Source of the DNA: Phocoena phocoena
Lineage: Eukaryota; Chordata; Mammalia; Artiodactyla; Phocoenidae
Direction of reading: 5' to 3'
Length of the DNA: 64,000 bases
Assembly (NCBI RefSeq): GCF_963924675.1
Contig: NC_089228.1
Span: forward strand, 90,302,894 to 90,366,893
The position numbers and the translations under genes are program-made. Positions 53,841-64,000 of the stretch are shown piece after piece. Below the pieces are notes generated by a model. The model had not been told where the DNA came from. It searched no databases and saw nothing but the letters and a program-made list of their open reading frames with translations. The first letter of the stretch is position 1, and each line of letters starts with the position of its first letter.

Positions 53841-55324
53841 AACAAGCTGGTCCTTTGACTAAAAAGTATTGTTGGGATTAGAGAGGAAAATGAGAGAATG
53901 GTGTGGAGTTACTGAGAAGGTAGAATCTACAGCCCTTAGGAAGGATTCAGATGCAGAGAATGATGAAGGGATGGGGGTGTGAATTCAATGACTGGGTGGG
54001 TATTGATGACATCTTCATCTTTGACTTTCTACAAGCCTAGCACAGTAGCTCTCGCATAAAAAATGTTCACTAAATATTTTTGAAGTGTTAAAATGCCAAA
54101 TAACAGTGTTCTGGTTGACTCTTGATACCTTGAGAAGTCCCATCCAAAGACTTTTATGATTCTGCAGAATGTCCTTTTTTCTCTTAAGAGGTTTTGTCAA
54201 AAATAAGGACTCAGCTCTAACTCCTGTAATTTTTTTCCCCATGGTGGCTTCTTCTAAATCAAGGGATGCCTTCTACTAAGAAACCTCACTTTTAAGAAAT
54301 CCTTTTTGCATTATTATAATTGGATGGCATATAAATGGAAAATCCTCTTGCACCCCGATCTGGTGGGTAGTATTTCTACTGCTGCATTTGGAAGGCAATA
54401 GAAATATTTAAACCAGAGCTCCAAACAAACTTCCTGTGCTCTTTTATGTATTCCAAATATTTAGGGAAAATAATTATTTTTTAAAGCAATTACAGATTCA
54501 CAGGAAGTTGCAAAGAAACGTAGAGGGATTTTCTGTGCACCCTACAAGGGGAGATATATTTTAAAATTACCTAGGAATTAATTTCCTAGTATTAAGGAAT
54601 ATATATAATTTTATAAAATATATAAAATATGTATTTAATGAGACTGGGTGAAGGAGGAAGATGGGATATTAAGGCAGAAAATAGCAGTATTGATACATTA
54701 ATGACTCATTAGGTTTTCCCAAGAGCAGCTAAGTGTTGCTACGTTTCTAAAGGTGTTCTGTTTGGACCAAAGTCAACGATAAAATCCTCACAAGTATGTG
54801 GAACTTGAGACAGTAAACATATTTCTCTGGTATTTAATTAACTCTACAGAACATAAGGCAAATAAAATCCATTTCTAAAGGAAAAACGGCAATCACAGCT
54901 ATTAGAAAGCATCATTTAAATGCACACACGCCCACTTGCGCGGACACACACATACATACACGTGCAAAATTTGTAGCTGACTGGATTTTAAATTTGAAAT
55001 GTGCTCAATTTCTTATGTGCATTGCACTTCTAATTATCTTGGTCTTTTCATTGGCCCAAAGTACCAAATATTATAGAAGAGCTTCATACAATGTTGGCAA
55101 AATTCCTTTGAAACATAAGACTAATTCTGACATCTGATTTTTTTTTGCACCAGAATCTTCTCCTAACTCCAAATAGTTCTTTTGTCACAGGGTTAAACCT
55201 CATGGTGTTTTTTAGCCCTTGCTCTTCTATCCCATCACTAACCAAAGTGACCACATAGCCCAGAAAATGTGAAATGTTCATATTCTGTACATTTTCCAGG
55301 CCAGTGATATAGTTTTACCTTATT
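53841..55324. other. Mostly unassigned
   Basis: 54030-54085 ('cctagcacagtagctctcgcataaaaaatgttcactaaatatttttgaag') looks like a worn L2 3' end. 54465-54560 ('aattacagattcacaggaagttgcaaagaaacgtagag') recalls an old L1 fragment. A CA-rich patch lies at 54922-54964. No gene. Confidence 0.4.
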
Positions 55325-55690
55325 TGTATAGTACTTTGCAGGTTCAAATGCTTTTCACATACATTATCTTATTTCATTGATCAACAACACTGTGGGACAA
55401 TATTATTTCCCTATTTAACTGCATAGAAAGTTGAGGGTTGGAAACAAGTTACAAAGATGCTATATACAGCACAGGGAATACAGTCAATATTTTTTAATAA
55501 CTTTGAGTGCAGTGTACACTTGAAACTAATATAATATTGTAAGTCAACTATACTTCAATTAAAAAAAAGAAAGTTGAGGGTTGAAGTGATGGAGAGATTT
55601 ACCCCAAATCAAAGAACTGGTTAGTAGCGAGGTCTGGATTGAGATTCCTCGATTTCTACTTCTAAGTCCAGTGATCTTTCTTCTCTACCA
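55325..55690 (-). mobile_element. MIR SINE split by an L1 stub
   Basis: The left part has 'tatagtactttgcaggttcaaatgcttttcacatac' and 'acaacactgtgggacaatattatttccc'. The right part has 'gatggagagatttaccccaaatcaaagaactggttagtagcgagg' and 'ggattgagattcctcg'. Together they make one antisense MIR. Confidence 0.72.
55441..55567 (+). mobile_element. 127-bp L1 3'-end stub with 16-bp TSD
   Basis: 'tatatacagcacagggaatacagtcaatatttt' and 'gtacacttgaaactaatataatattgtaagtcaactatacttcaatt' plus an A tail are the L1 3' UTR end. The duplication agaaagttgagggttg lies at 55425-55440 and 55568-55583 with no mismatch. Confidence 0.93.
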
Positions 55691-56399
55691 CAGCTATCCC
55701 ATTTGTACCTGAAATATTCTCAAAGTTTCATGCTTTCTGAGATTACCTTCAGTGAATATTCCAGTAAAATGGCTGGATGCCCCAAATCCCAAACTCTGGG
55801 CACCACGCATACCAGAATATCTCCAAGACTGATGAAGGCCTTCCCTTTTGGCTCTAGCTCCAGTTTTTTGTTTCTACTGCCTTCTGAATCTGTGCTCTGC
55901 ACTGTGTTTCTTCAACTCAAGTCCTCTTTCTAGAGGTATGGGCACATAACTGAGTTCTCCCCAGTGGAAGGTGGGTGGAATTGACAGGTGCCTCTTCCAA
56001 GCGTGACCTAGAAATACTCATATGTGTGTCCTCCTCTGTGCCTTTTCCTTCTTCCCCAAGGGTAGGAATGGCTACAACAAGAACTATATCAGAAGCCACA
56101 TTTTGCAGATGCAAGAGATGACCTTAGCCTGGGTTCATGAATAATCAAGTGGAAGAGAGCCATGCTCTGAACGGATACATCCTAGATCACGTGAGCAAGA
56201 AATAAATTCCTCTATCCTTAAATCACTGAATTACTATTGTCATATCCTAACTAATTTAACCTTCCTCACCAAACATACCCATTTAAAGTGGCTTCCTAAC
56301 CAAGGGTAAATTTCTCTCCCTAAAAGGAAGTCTAGCTTTACCTTAGTGCAACCAGCTTTTTCAACAGTATACTGTGTTCTCATTATACTATGTAAGATG
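55691..56399. other. No feature recognised
   Basis: Short overlapping frames on both strands (55703-56422) lack any recognisable domain. Confidence 0.4.
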
Positions 56400-56645
56400 G
56401 TATAGAATGTTGGAAAAAGCATAGGCCCTAAGGTCAGGCAGACTTGGGTTCAAGTGTGAATTACATACTTTTTAGTTATGTGACATCGAATAGGTAGGCT
56501 AATCTCTAAACCATAATTTCATCTTATGACAAAAATAGGGTATTTAGGGAGAAATAAATACGATAATATTATAAAATACCATATCACAGGTTTTCTGAAT
56601 ATTTGGTACATGGTATGCAAACAATAATATTAGTAATAGTTATTA
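56400..56645 (+). mobile_element. MIR SINE
   Basis: Sense MIR: 'aaagcataggccctaaggtcaggcagacttgggttcaagtg', 'agttatgtgacatcgaataggtaggctaatctc', 'tttggtacatggtatgcaaacaataatatt'. Confidence 0.78.
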
Positions 56646-59600
56646 CTCACGGAGTACATGTTTTAGGTTTTCTCTTGGTTAAAAAATATATATTGTGGAT
56701 CATGTTCCAAGAGGAACAGAGAGTCGATCGATCCTCAGAGACCCAGCCTCTAATGTGAGAGCTGTGGATATTTAATTTACCCTGCTTATTTTCTCCCAGA
56801 TTATGGTCTCTTTTAAATTTTGTTTTTACCATGAAACACTCCTTTCTAACCTATGTTTTCATAATGGCATAGTCAGTCCTTTACTCTCCCAGAAACTTTG
56901 GTTTCCAACTCTGATACTTTGTCCTTAATAAGCATTCAAAAGTTTTCATTAATCTTAACGCTGATACACTTACGTGATAATTGACGAATCATTTGAATTA
57001 TTAATGCCTTCATTTTTCAACCTCTGAAAAGCTAGATGAAAACCTTGGTGGACAAGAAAATGATTCATAGAAAGATGTTGCAAATGTAGAAGGTGCAGTG
57101 TTAATATGTTAACCCAGTTAAGCCTTCAATTCCTTAGAAGTTTTTTTTTCCCTACTTAAAATGTGTTTAAATATGTATTTTGTATTTTCTGGTAAATACA
57201 AAAAAGATGTTTTTTAAAACATTAGTATTAAAGCTAACCATAGATAATCTCAATACTCATTATTAATATTTTGGTCTAATTACTTTTATTCTCTTTTCAA
57301 ACACACACACATTGTTTTACTTTGTCTTTGTTTCTGCTCTTTTCCAAATTTGAGTTCATACCATTCAGTTTCGTATTCTTCTCTTTTTCACTGAGTATCA
57401 CGTAGTAAACATTTTTCCAACCAAGGAACATTTCTAGGGCCCAATTTACCTTATGCCAACAGTAACCATTTAAATGTGCAATGAGAGTCAGAGAAAGTTT
57501 TGAATCCCTAAATTTTCTTTTGTAGCAGCCTTTCTGCAGCTGTTATGAGAAATACTGCTTTTGTCAAAAAATTCTCTTGGCTCTTATCACCTGACTGTCA
57601 CTTATTCTACAGAGTTAGTAGTGCTGTTAGCCAGTGGGGAATCCACAGGGCTATTCTCTGTAGTGGAAATAGGGAGTCCTGTAGCTCAGCAGCAGCAGAC
57701 TTATCTTTAACTTTCCCCTCAAACACTCGTAAATAAAACACAAAACTCTTATGTCCCTGCTTTGAATTACCTTTTACTTTTCTTTCAGGTATTATGATTA
57801 AAAAGTATGTCTTAATACCAGAAATACTGTAATATACAAAAGGTAACATTATCAAGAAAGGGCAATAATGGTGACTTTCATAATCTGGTGGTTTAGGTAT
57901 TCTACAGAAAGATGGGACTCGAATCAGACCCTAGAAATGTCCAAAACCCCAGATTACAAGTCTTGGAAGACTGAAGATTTCGAGCTAAATGTGAACATAC
58001 ATGTCTTATGTAAGATGAGAGAGTGAATTATTGCATTGCAGCTAACAGATGCAGAGGGAGGGTAGGGAGGAAAGGGTTTTTTATATTTTTAGCCTTCTGT
58101 TTATACCATCTCTCCCTTTCCCCACCAGACATGCCAAAAACACTTAGTAGATTCATAATGCTGAACTGGCAACTGAGTTTGAAGGCGGGGGTGGGTAGGC
58201 GGGAGATGAAAACCAAGGGACTCCATTAGAAATTGCCTCTGCTATCTCATTAATCTCTTACAGCAAATAATACATGCAGAACTCAGGCTACTGTGGTCTC
58301 CAAAGAATATCGTTTTTTTGTGGGTTATAACAAATTAAAGAAATAAATTAAGTCACTAACCCAGCAGGGAAGTGCTTGAAATCCTGGGCTCTAGAGTCTT
58401 TGCTGCTGTTCTGAAATTACAATAACAAAGAGGCCTTTTCCTGAAATATATATATTTAAAATGTATATTACATATATATGTAAATTGTTAATGTAGCTTT
58501 CCCTTTAGTTTTGTTATTAGCTTTAGCGTACTCCAAAAGTCCCTCCCGTGCCCCTAATCCCAAAACTTGTACCTGCTACTTGCTAATTCCAAATAGAGAA
58601 TAACAGTCATCGAATGGAGTGGAAGTAGTAGAAACTTGGTGTTCTTTTATATAGAAACAGAGAGATACACAGTCCATCTTTGGCTTTTTTTTTTTGCTTG
58701 CTTATTTGTTTCCTTGTTTTATGACTTGCTTGGAATAATTTGTGGAATCTGTCGCATCACAGAGTACAGCCACTGATGTCTCCGCTCAGTTTTTTTTTTT
58801 TTAATCATTGTTTTTATAGTTAAGTGTAGCTTTCTAGGGTCTGTATAATAGTGTCCATTAATAATTGGTCAGAGGTTGTGCTTAAATGCTTTTAGTTGGT
58901 AAAGCTTCCACCTTTAACCAATGTAAAGGTATGTGGGTTGGGTTACACTTAAATGTAAGGAAGTTTACTATTCTTCTCTTGCTGTTACTTGTTGCTGAGC
59001 TTCCTCACGTCCCTTACACGTGCATTTACACATTCTGGGAAGGACATGTAGAGAGCTTGGGGCCCACTCTAGTCTTTCTGGTTGTACATACACATTTCAG
59101 GAAACTCATTCTGGCAGTCTTATGGAGAGTGGGTTGGAAGAAGGATGTCTGGACTCAAATTAATGGGACTACTTAAGCGATTTATTTTAGAAAACAAAAA
59201 GAGAAACTCACTTGAAGGGCCACAGAACCACAACTGTGTGTAACTCGAAGGGTCATAAGCCACAGATTTGTCTATAAAACAACATAGGTTATGTAAATGG
59301 GACCCCCTGGAGTTGTTCAGTTGGCAGCATGTGTGGTCATACGTGGAGGCTCTAAAAAGACATTTCAGCAAACAGTGATGACAATGAAAAAGAGCATACT
59401 TTGTCAAGTCTTGACACAGAAATACAGTATAAAGAACAAAGTGTATAAAGGATTTAAAATCCATTGTTCTAAAGCAAAGTTTCCAGTGAGCTGGCCTAAA
59501 AATAGTTTTCATGTGTTTGAGATATCATTCAGTGGAAGAAAAAAAACACACGTTTCCTTTTCCAAAGAGAGCAGAAAAATTAGAAATGGCTACAACAGTA

Positions 59601-60324
59601 GTGGTTATATTGAATTTAAGATAATGTTTCCTGTTTCTTCTCAAATAATGAGTCTAGATACCTAGGTGAATCTCCTTTCCTAGAGATCTTTAAGAAAAAA
59701 CATAGATAGTTGGCTCTCTATCTGATTTAAGTAAATGGCTGCATTGAGGTCACTATCTCTTCCCTTATATCTTATTCTATTACATACAATATAATTATAC
59801 AATAGTATATCCATTTCCCTGATACTGAGGAAAGGGATGAATAGAGTGTCAATCATTTTTGTTTCTAGTTATCTATTATTTTTCATATAAAGGGGGAAAA
59901 TTACTGGACTGGGAATGAGATACTTCAACTATCTTTGATTGACCAACCAGCTATCTTATTTTGGTCACCTGTAAAACAAGAGAGTTAAATTAAGTGATTA
60001 TTTCTCAATTCCTTTTTAGCTACAAATGTAAAGTTCCCATGCACCATAGACACATCATTACTATTGGTTTATTTTTCTCTTAAAACAATACAGAATCCAT
60101 CTTCATTTATGATGGATTAGGAAATTATGACTAACTCATTTTCTCAGACCAACTAGAAAACCTGGACAAAGCATAGAATATATTTTACTGATGCGTTAGA
60201 AAACTAACAAGGTAGTGAGGAATTAGAGTCAAAACCAGGGAGAAGAATGAAAACCAGAGAAGAATGCCTTGATTTTAGAGGTTTTTTTTTTTTTTTCTCC
60301 TAAAGCCATACACATATTTCTAAC
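56646..60324. other. Unassigned sequence, no gene recognised
   Basis: Over 3.6 kb without a repeat or gene I can name. Frames at 57545-57855, 58023-58229, 58886-59176 and 59120-59665 (up to 130 codons) show no known domain. T-runs lie at 58686-58696 and 58791-58802. An AT palindromic stretch lies at 58446-58490. Confidence 0.4.
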
Positions 60325-60570
60325 ATAGATTCATAAAGTCAAACACTGGAATGGTGGTTACTAGGGTCTGGGGGTGAGGGGAGGGGTGGAAATGGAGAGT
60401 TATTAATCAATAGGCATAAAGTTTCATTTAAGTAAGACGAATAAGCTTTGGAGATCTGCTGTACAGATAGTCAACAGTTATCCATAGTCAACAGTTAAAA
60501 TTTGTTTAGAGAATAGATTTCATGTTAAATGTCTTATCACAATAAAATTAGAAAATTAAAATAAATATAT
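60325..60570 (+). mobile_element. Old L1 LINE 3' end
   Basis: 'aatggtggttactagggtctgggggtgagg', 'ataaagtttcatttaagtaagacgaataagctttggagatctgctgtacag', 'gagaatagatttcatgttaaatgtcttatcacaataaaa' follow an old L1 3' UTR. Confidence 0.75.
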
Positions 60571-61464
60571 ACCAATAAATATAAATAAATAAACAGGTAT
60601 GGAGAGCAACAAAAAGGGTAAATATGCAGCTAAATCTAAATTGGTATTGATTATATGAGATAATAACAATGTCTTATGGAATTTCACAATATGTAGAATT
60701 AAAATACATAATAATAATAGCATACAAGATGGGAGGGGGCTAAATGGAATTAAAATGTTTTTAGGACTTTGCATTGTCTGGAAAGAGGTAAAAGTACAGA
60801 TTTATATTAAGCTTTTCTAAGGCAAAGAAGCATTTTTGTAATCTTCAGGAAATAATGTTTTAACTGAGAAATTTGTTAAGTAAAAACGTTTCTGGAGGTC
60901 TAGTAACCTTGTGCCAATTTTAAATCTTGATATTTTTCCTCATTTGGTTATGTTACATGTAAAAAAAAAAATTGACCTTTCAAGGAAAACAGTTCAAAGA
61001 ATCATGCAAAAGCTCAAATTCAACTTCATATTTATTTATCTGTTCAGAGAAAAATCTCCGAAAGGTAACTTTGAAGCAGAAGAATATCCCTTGTTTTAAG
61101 GTTGGAAGTTTTGGAAAGGGAACAGCCATTTTTAATCCATTGCTGGCTGAAAAGTATAAGGCATAAATCCAATTGCTATGCTTCTAATGTAGTACATATG
61201 AACTAATTCTTTTCACAGGTCAATTTGCTTGAAGGGTTGTGAACCATTTCCTGGTTCTATTTCCTGGATACTATTATTTACCTTTAAATGAAGGCAGGTA
61301 CAGAAGAGATAACAGAAAGAGAAAGATCAGGTGACTTGGTCTAGATTAAACAGTTCTGTGAGCCAGCTGGGTTCACAGATTCTCGAAGGTAAGAAGCAGC
61401 ATCTATGTACATTTTTAGTACCTGGAAGGAGCTAGCTCTTCTGTAGAGGATAGGATGCTGCTTG
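60571..61464. other. No feature recognised
   Basis: AT-rich. Frames at 60556-60774 (minus) and 60911-61166 (plus) have no recognised domain. Confidence 0.4.
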
Positions 61465-61650
61465 GGCTGAGACTCAGGTAAAGAGGGTTGTAATCTTGAT
61501 CTACTACTTACTACCTTTGTGACCCTTGGCAAGTCACTTTGTAACTCTAACCGTTAGTTTTATTTTCTGTAATATGGGCAGAGCAATTTAGTGTAAAGCA
61601 ATTTAACTCATAGGTGTAAGAATTAGAAAAATGTTTAAAAGTGTTTTGTA
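61465..61650 (+). mobile_element. MIR SINE
   Basis: Sense MIR: 'ttgatctactacttactacctttgtgacccttggcaagtcactttgtaactctaacc', 'agttttattttctgtaatatgggcag', 'taggtgtaagaattagaaaaatg'. Confidence 0.78.
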
Positions 61651-62202
61651 AAGAGAAAAGTATACGCAAGTATAGGACATTATTCTTATTTCAAATGATA
61701 TGTCACACAATCAAGTCAGTAGCATTTATCACTGGTTACAAAGAGATGGACACATTTATAGTAAGCATGAAAATGAAACTAAGGCCCTGTCCATTTGGGT
61801 TAAAAGCAGTTGCTTAAACAATTACAATAAATTTAGATTTTCACAGTGAGTAGGCCTTGGTAAGAATTTTAATTTTGTCATGTATTATACACTGATAATA
61901 AAGTACCTGTCAGATTTTACATTTATTTTCTTTTCATTAAGTATTCTTTTAGATTTGGTGCCTATTTTACTCTGTTTCATATAATAGGCACACAGAACAT
62001 GCAAAAACATAATGTTAGCATGACCAGATTTTCAATAATGTATGCATTTGGATGATTTGGGGTTGCATATTTAAAGTTATAGATTTGTTATTCTGAGACA
62101 ACAGACAACAAAACTTTCCTACCTAATTCTAAATAAGTGTTTGAGAATGTTATTGATAGTTATAGATTGTCTGAGAAAATGTAAAGGTATAAAGTTCACA
62201 CA
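61651..62202. other. No feature recognised
   Basis: AT-rich unassigned sequence. Confidence 0.4.
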
Positions 62203-62251
62203 CAGCAACGAAGACCCAATGCAGCCAAAAATAAATAAATAAAATTAATTA
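62203..62251 (+). mobile_element. CHR SINE 3' remnant
   Basis: 'cagcaacgaagacccaatgcagccaaaaataaataaat' is the 3' end and tail of the long CHR form, with its body missing. A second SINE follows directly in its A-rich tail. Confidence 0.85.
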
Positions 62252-62450
62252 GGGCTTCCCCGGTGTCGCAGTGGTTGGAAGTCCACCTGCCGATGCAGGG
62301 GACGCGGGTTCGTGCCCCGGTCCAGGAGGATCCCGCGTGCCGTGGAGCGGCTGGGCCCGTGGCCCATGGCCGCTGAGCCTGTGCGTCCGGAGCCTGTGCT
62401 CCACAGCGGGAGAGGCCACGGCAGTGAGAGGCCCACGTACCGCAAAAATA
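62252..62450 (+). mobile_element. CHR-type SINE, short GC-rich form
   Basis: Sense copy: 'gggcttccccggtgtcgcagtggttgg', 'gcgggttcgtgccccgg' (B box), 'gtgccgtggagcggctgggcccgtggcccatggccgctgagcctgtgcg', 'gtaccgcaaaaataaataaa'. Same form as 4256-4460. The A-rich tail runs on to about 62480. The 65- and 66-codon frames are by-products. Confidence 0.95.
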
Positions 62451-62480
62451 AATAAAGTAATAAATTAATTAATTAAAAAA

Positions 62481-63140
62481 ATATATATAGACTTGATGTG
62501 ATATTTTCCTTATTAATGTCACAGAGAAATTTGTATTAAGTTTAATACTTTGGGATACCAAGTCATATCCTTAGATCATAGCAACACATTGATCATCATT
62601 AAATAAATAACTTAGTTATAATTTTTGGAGAAGAACTTGAAGAGATAGATGAGGCCTAGATGATGGTTTTAGAGAGTTTATGATCCATGAAGTCTTATAC
62701 CAACAATAATGAGGAAGTTGTCACTACAGCTACTTAGGAGATTCAAAGTATTGCTAAGCTTATAAGAAAGGATTTCTTAGTTTGAGTAGTTTTTACTCTC
62801 CTTGTGGGCTTTCTCCCTACTCAGCCCCTGTTTGTTTGATTTTTTTTTTCTCCACGCTTTCGCTTTCTCTACCTCCCCTCCCCATTGGTATTTGCACCTT
62901 AACTCCTCCCAGCCACACTCCCCAATTCTAACCACTCCTCTTCCACTGCTTTTTAGACCAAAGCAGTCATATATATTCTGAGCCATACTAACGTGATAGC
63001 GGATATTGCAGAGCTCCCTGGATCTGTTACGGTCTTATCTTCTTATTTACTCACCTAGTTAATTTCAGCTCTTTACCTTGCTTTGTTTGTGTAGGTCTAG
63101 CTACAGAAAACCTATCAAAAACATTTTTTCTTTTTGATTC
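62481..63140. other. No feature recognised
   Basis: Unassigned; pyrimidine-rich on the plus strand around 62850-62890. Confidence 0.4.
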
Positions 63141-63141
63141 T

Positions 63142-63239
63142 TCCTTCCTCCTTCCCCCCTTCCTCCCTCCCTCCCTCCCTTCCTTCCTCCCTCCCTCCCT
63201 CCCTCCCTTCCTTCCTTCCTTCCTTCCCTCCCTCCCTTC
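63142..63239. repeat. (TTCC)n/(CCCT)n polypyrimidine microsatellite
   Basis: About 100 bases of ttcc, tccc and ccct units on the plus strand. The 80-codon minus frame of G/R/K/E repeats over it is an artefact. Confidence 0.95.
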
Positions 63240-63908
63240 TGCCTGGGCTGAAATTAGACTAATACTCTCGTATATATTAGTTTTCATTCCCAATCCTTCA
63301 TGAGGTCTCTCGTTTTGAGCTTCCTTCCTGGGGCTCTGAGTGAATATCAGAAGTCCCTAAACTGTCTTCAAGGCGAATGCAGAGCTCTAACTGGTAACAG
63401 ATTCTTATAGTGACAGAGTTTTACCCCATGGAAATAGAAGGACTTACTTCTATCATATATGTTTATCTCAAGGTGCCAGACAGGGGATGCAAGCCAAACA
63501 GAGAGAGGGTAATGACACCCCAGACACTAAAGTGCTTCCAACCTTTTAGGTCACTTAATCCATTTGGTTGCAGATTTTTAAAAGTTTTAATTTTCTGTTG
63601 CTTTATGTTTTAGTTTTATTTTGTGAGAAAAAGAGAGAACCTGACTGTCTTACCCAAATCCTCAAGAAAACTAAAGTCAGGTCAATTATTTCTGGAACAT
63701 AGAATACAGAATTACCACCACCATCACCCTCCAAGTAGCCAAATGAATCCGTTTTCTTTGAACACAGCCGTATGTATTCTACCCAGCCCCCTTTGGATGT
63801 TCTCTTATAGTGACAAGGAGCTGGGGTAGAAATCAGGCAGGCATGATTCCTACATGTGCATGTGTCATCAAATACACATGGTGTATTTAACTTGGTGGGG
63901 CTCAGTTT
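63240..63908. other. No feature recognised
   Basis: Unassigned. Frames at 63410-63613, 63603-63914 and 63623-63829 have no recognised domain. Confidence 0.4.
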
Positions 63909-63914
63909 CAACAT

Positions 63915-63990
63915 TTTTAAGAGAAAAGGAAGAAGGAGGAAGAGAGGGAAGGAGAACTGAATGGAGGGAGGGGAAGAGAAAGAAAAGTTA
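63915..63990. repeat. GA-rich low-complexity tract
   Basis: Polypurine: gagaaaaggaagaaggagg, then agagagggaaggagaac and ggagggaggggaagagaaag, near the window end. Confidence 0.8.
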
Positions 63991-64000
63991 TGTATGGCAG

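Noticed and set aside
59297..59665. 122-codon plus frame overlapping a 130-codon minus frame
   Set aside because: Two long frames on opposite strands without any family resemblance; neither can be supported.
1..64000. CRISPR arrays, operons, ribosome binding sites, phage genes
   Set aside because: The repeat families show mammalian DNA. No regularly spaced direct repeats with unique spacers and no bacterial gene layout are present.

Overview
This is vertebrate, specifically mammalian, nuclear DNA. It is AT-rich, has no dense reading frames, and is packed with MIR, L2, L1, MaLR/ERV and tRNA-derived SINE copies. The SINEs are of the CHR type (tRNA-Glu-like heads, found in cetaceans, hippos and ruminants). 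Two copies (4256-4460 and 62252-62450) are the short GC-rich form I associate with cetaceans, and no ruminant BovB or Bov-A sequence was seen. A whale or dolphin genome is therefore the best guess; this is inference from repeat content.

I found no functional protein-coding gene, no RNA gene and no CRISPR array. The window looks intergenic or deep intronic. The open frames that make sense are retroelement relics, plus one unassigned decayed coding stretch.

Layout: 1-7.7 kb holds an L2 end, three SINEs, a MIR and a pair of G-quadruplex motifs. 7.7-12.0 kb is a 5'-truncated L1 on the minus strand with a broken ORF2. 13.7-16.1 kb is a four-deep nested insertion: a SINE inside an L1 inside an LTR inside another LTR. 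17-26.4 kb has an LTR-like promoter block, two 5'-truncated L1s with clear target-site duplications, L2, MER5A and MIR pieces, and a CT microsatellite. 27.4-31.2 kb is a much older plus-strand L1, followed by a 52-bp perfectly alternating purine/pyrimidine tract. 33.8-39.2 kb has two SINEs and a class I-like ERV LTR with a polypurine tract. 41.6-45.1 kb has L1 fragments and two related antisense LTRs. 48.3-50.9 kb is a decayed ERVL/MaLR-like element with a tRNA-Leu-type primer binding site, its 5' LTR split by a third copy of the antisense LTR. 51.7-53.9 kb is an L2 broken up by a coding-like relic and a SINE. 54-64 kb is mostly unassigned sequence with MIRs, a 127-bp L1 stub, a SINE inserted into a SINE tail, and pyrimidine repeats.

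No genes act together here. The content is a record of layered retrotransposition: MIR and L2 oldest, then MaLR/ERVL and old L1, then younger L1 and CHR SINEs. Family names come from recalled consensus features and were not checked by a search. Boundaries without a stated target-site duplication are approximate.
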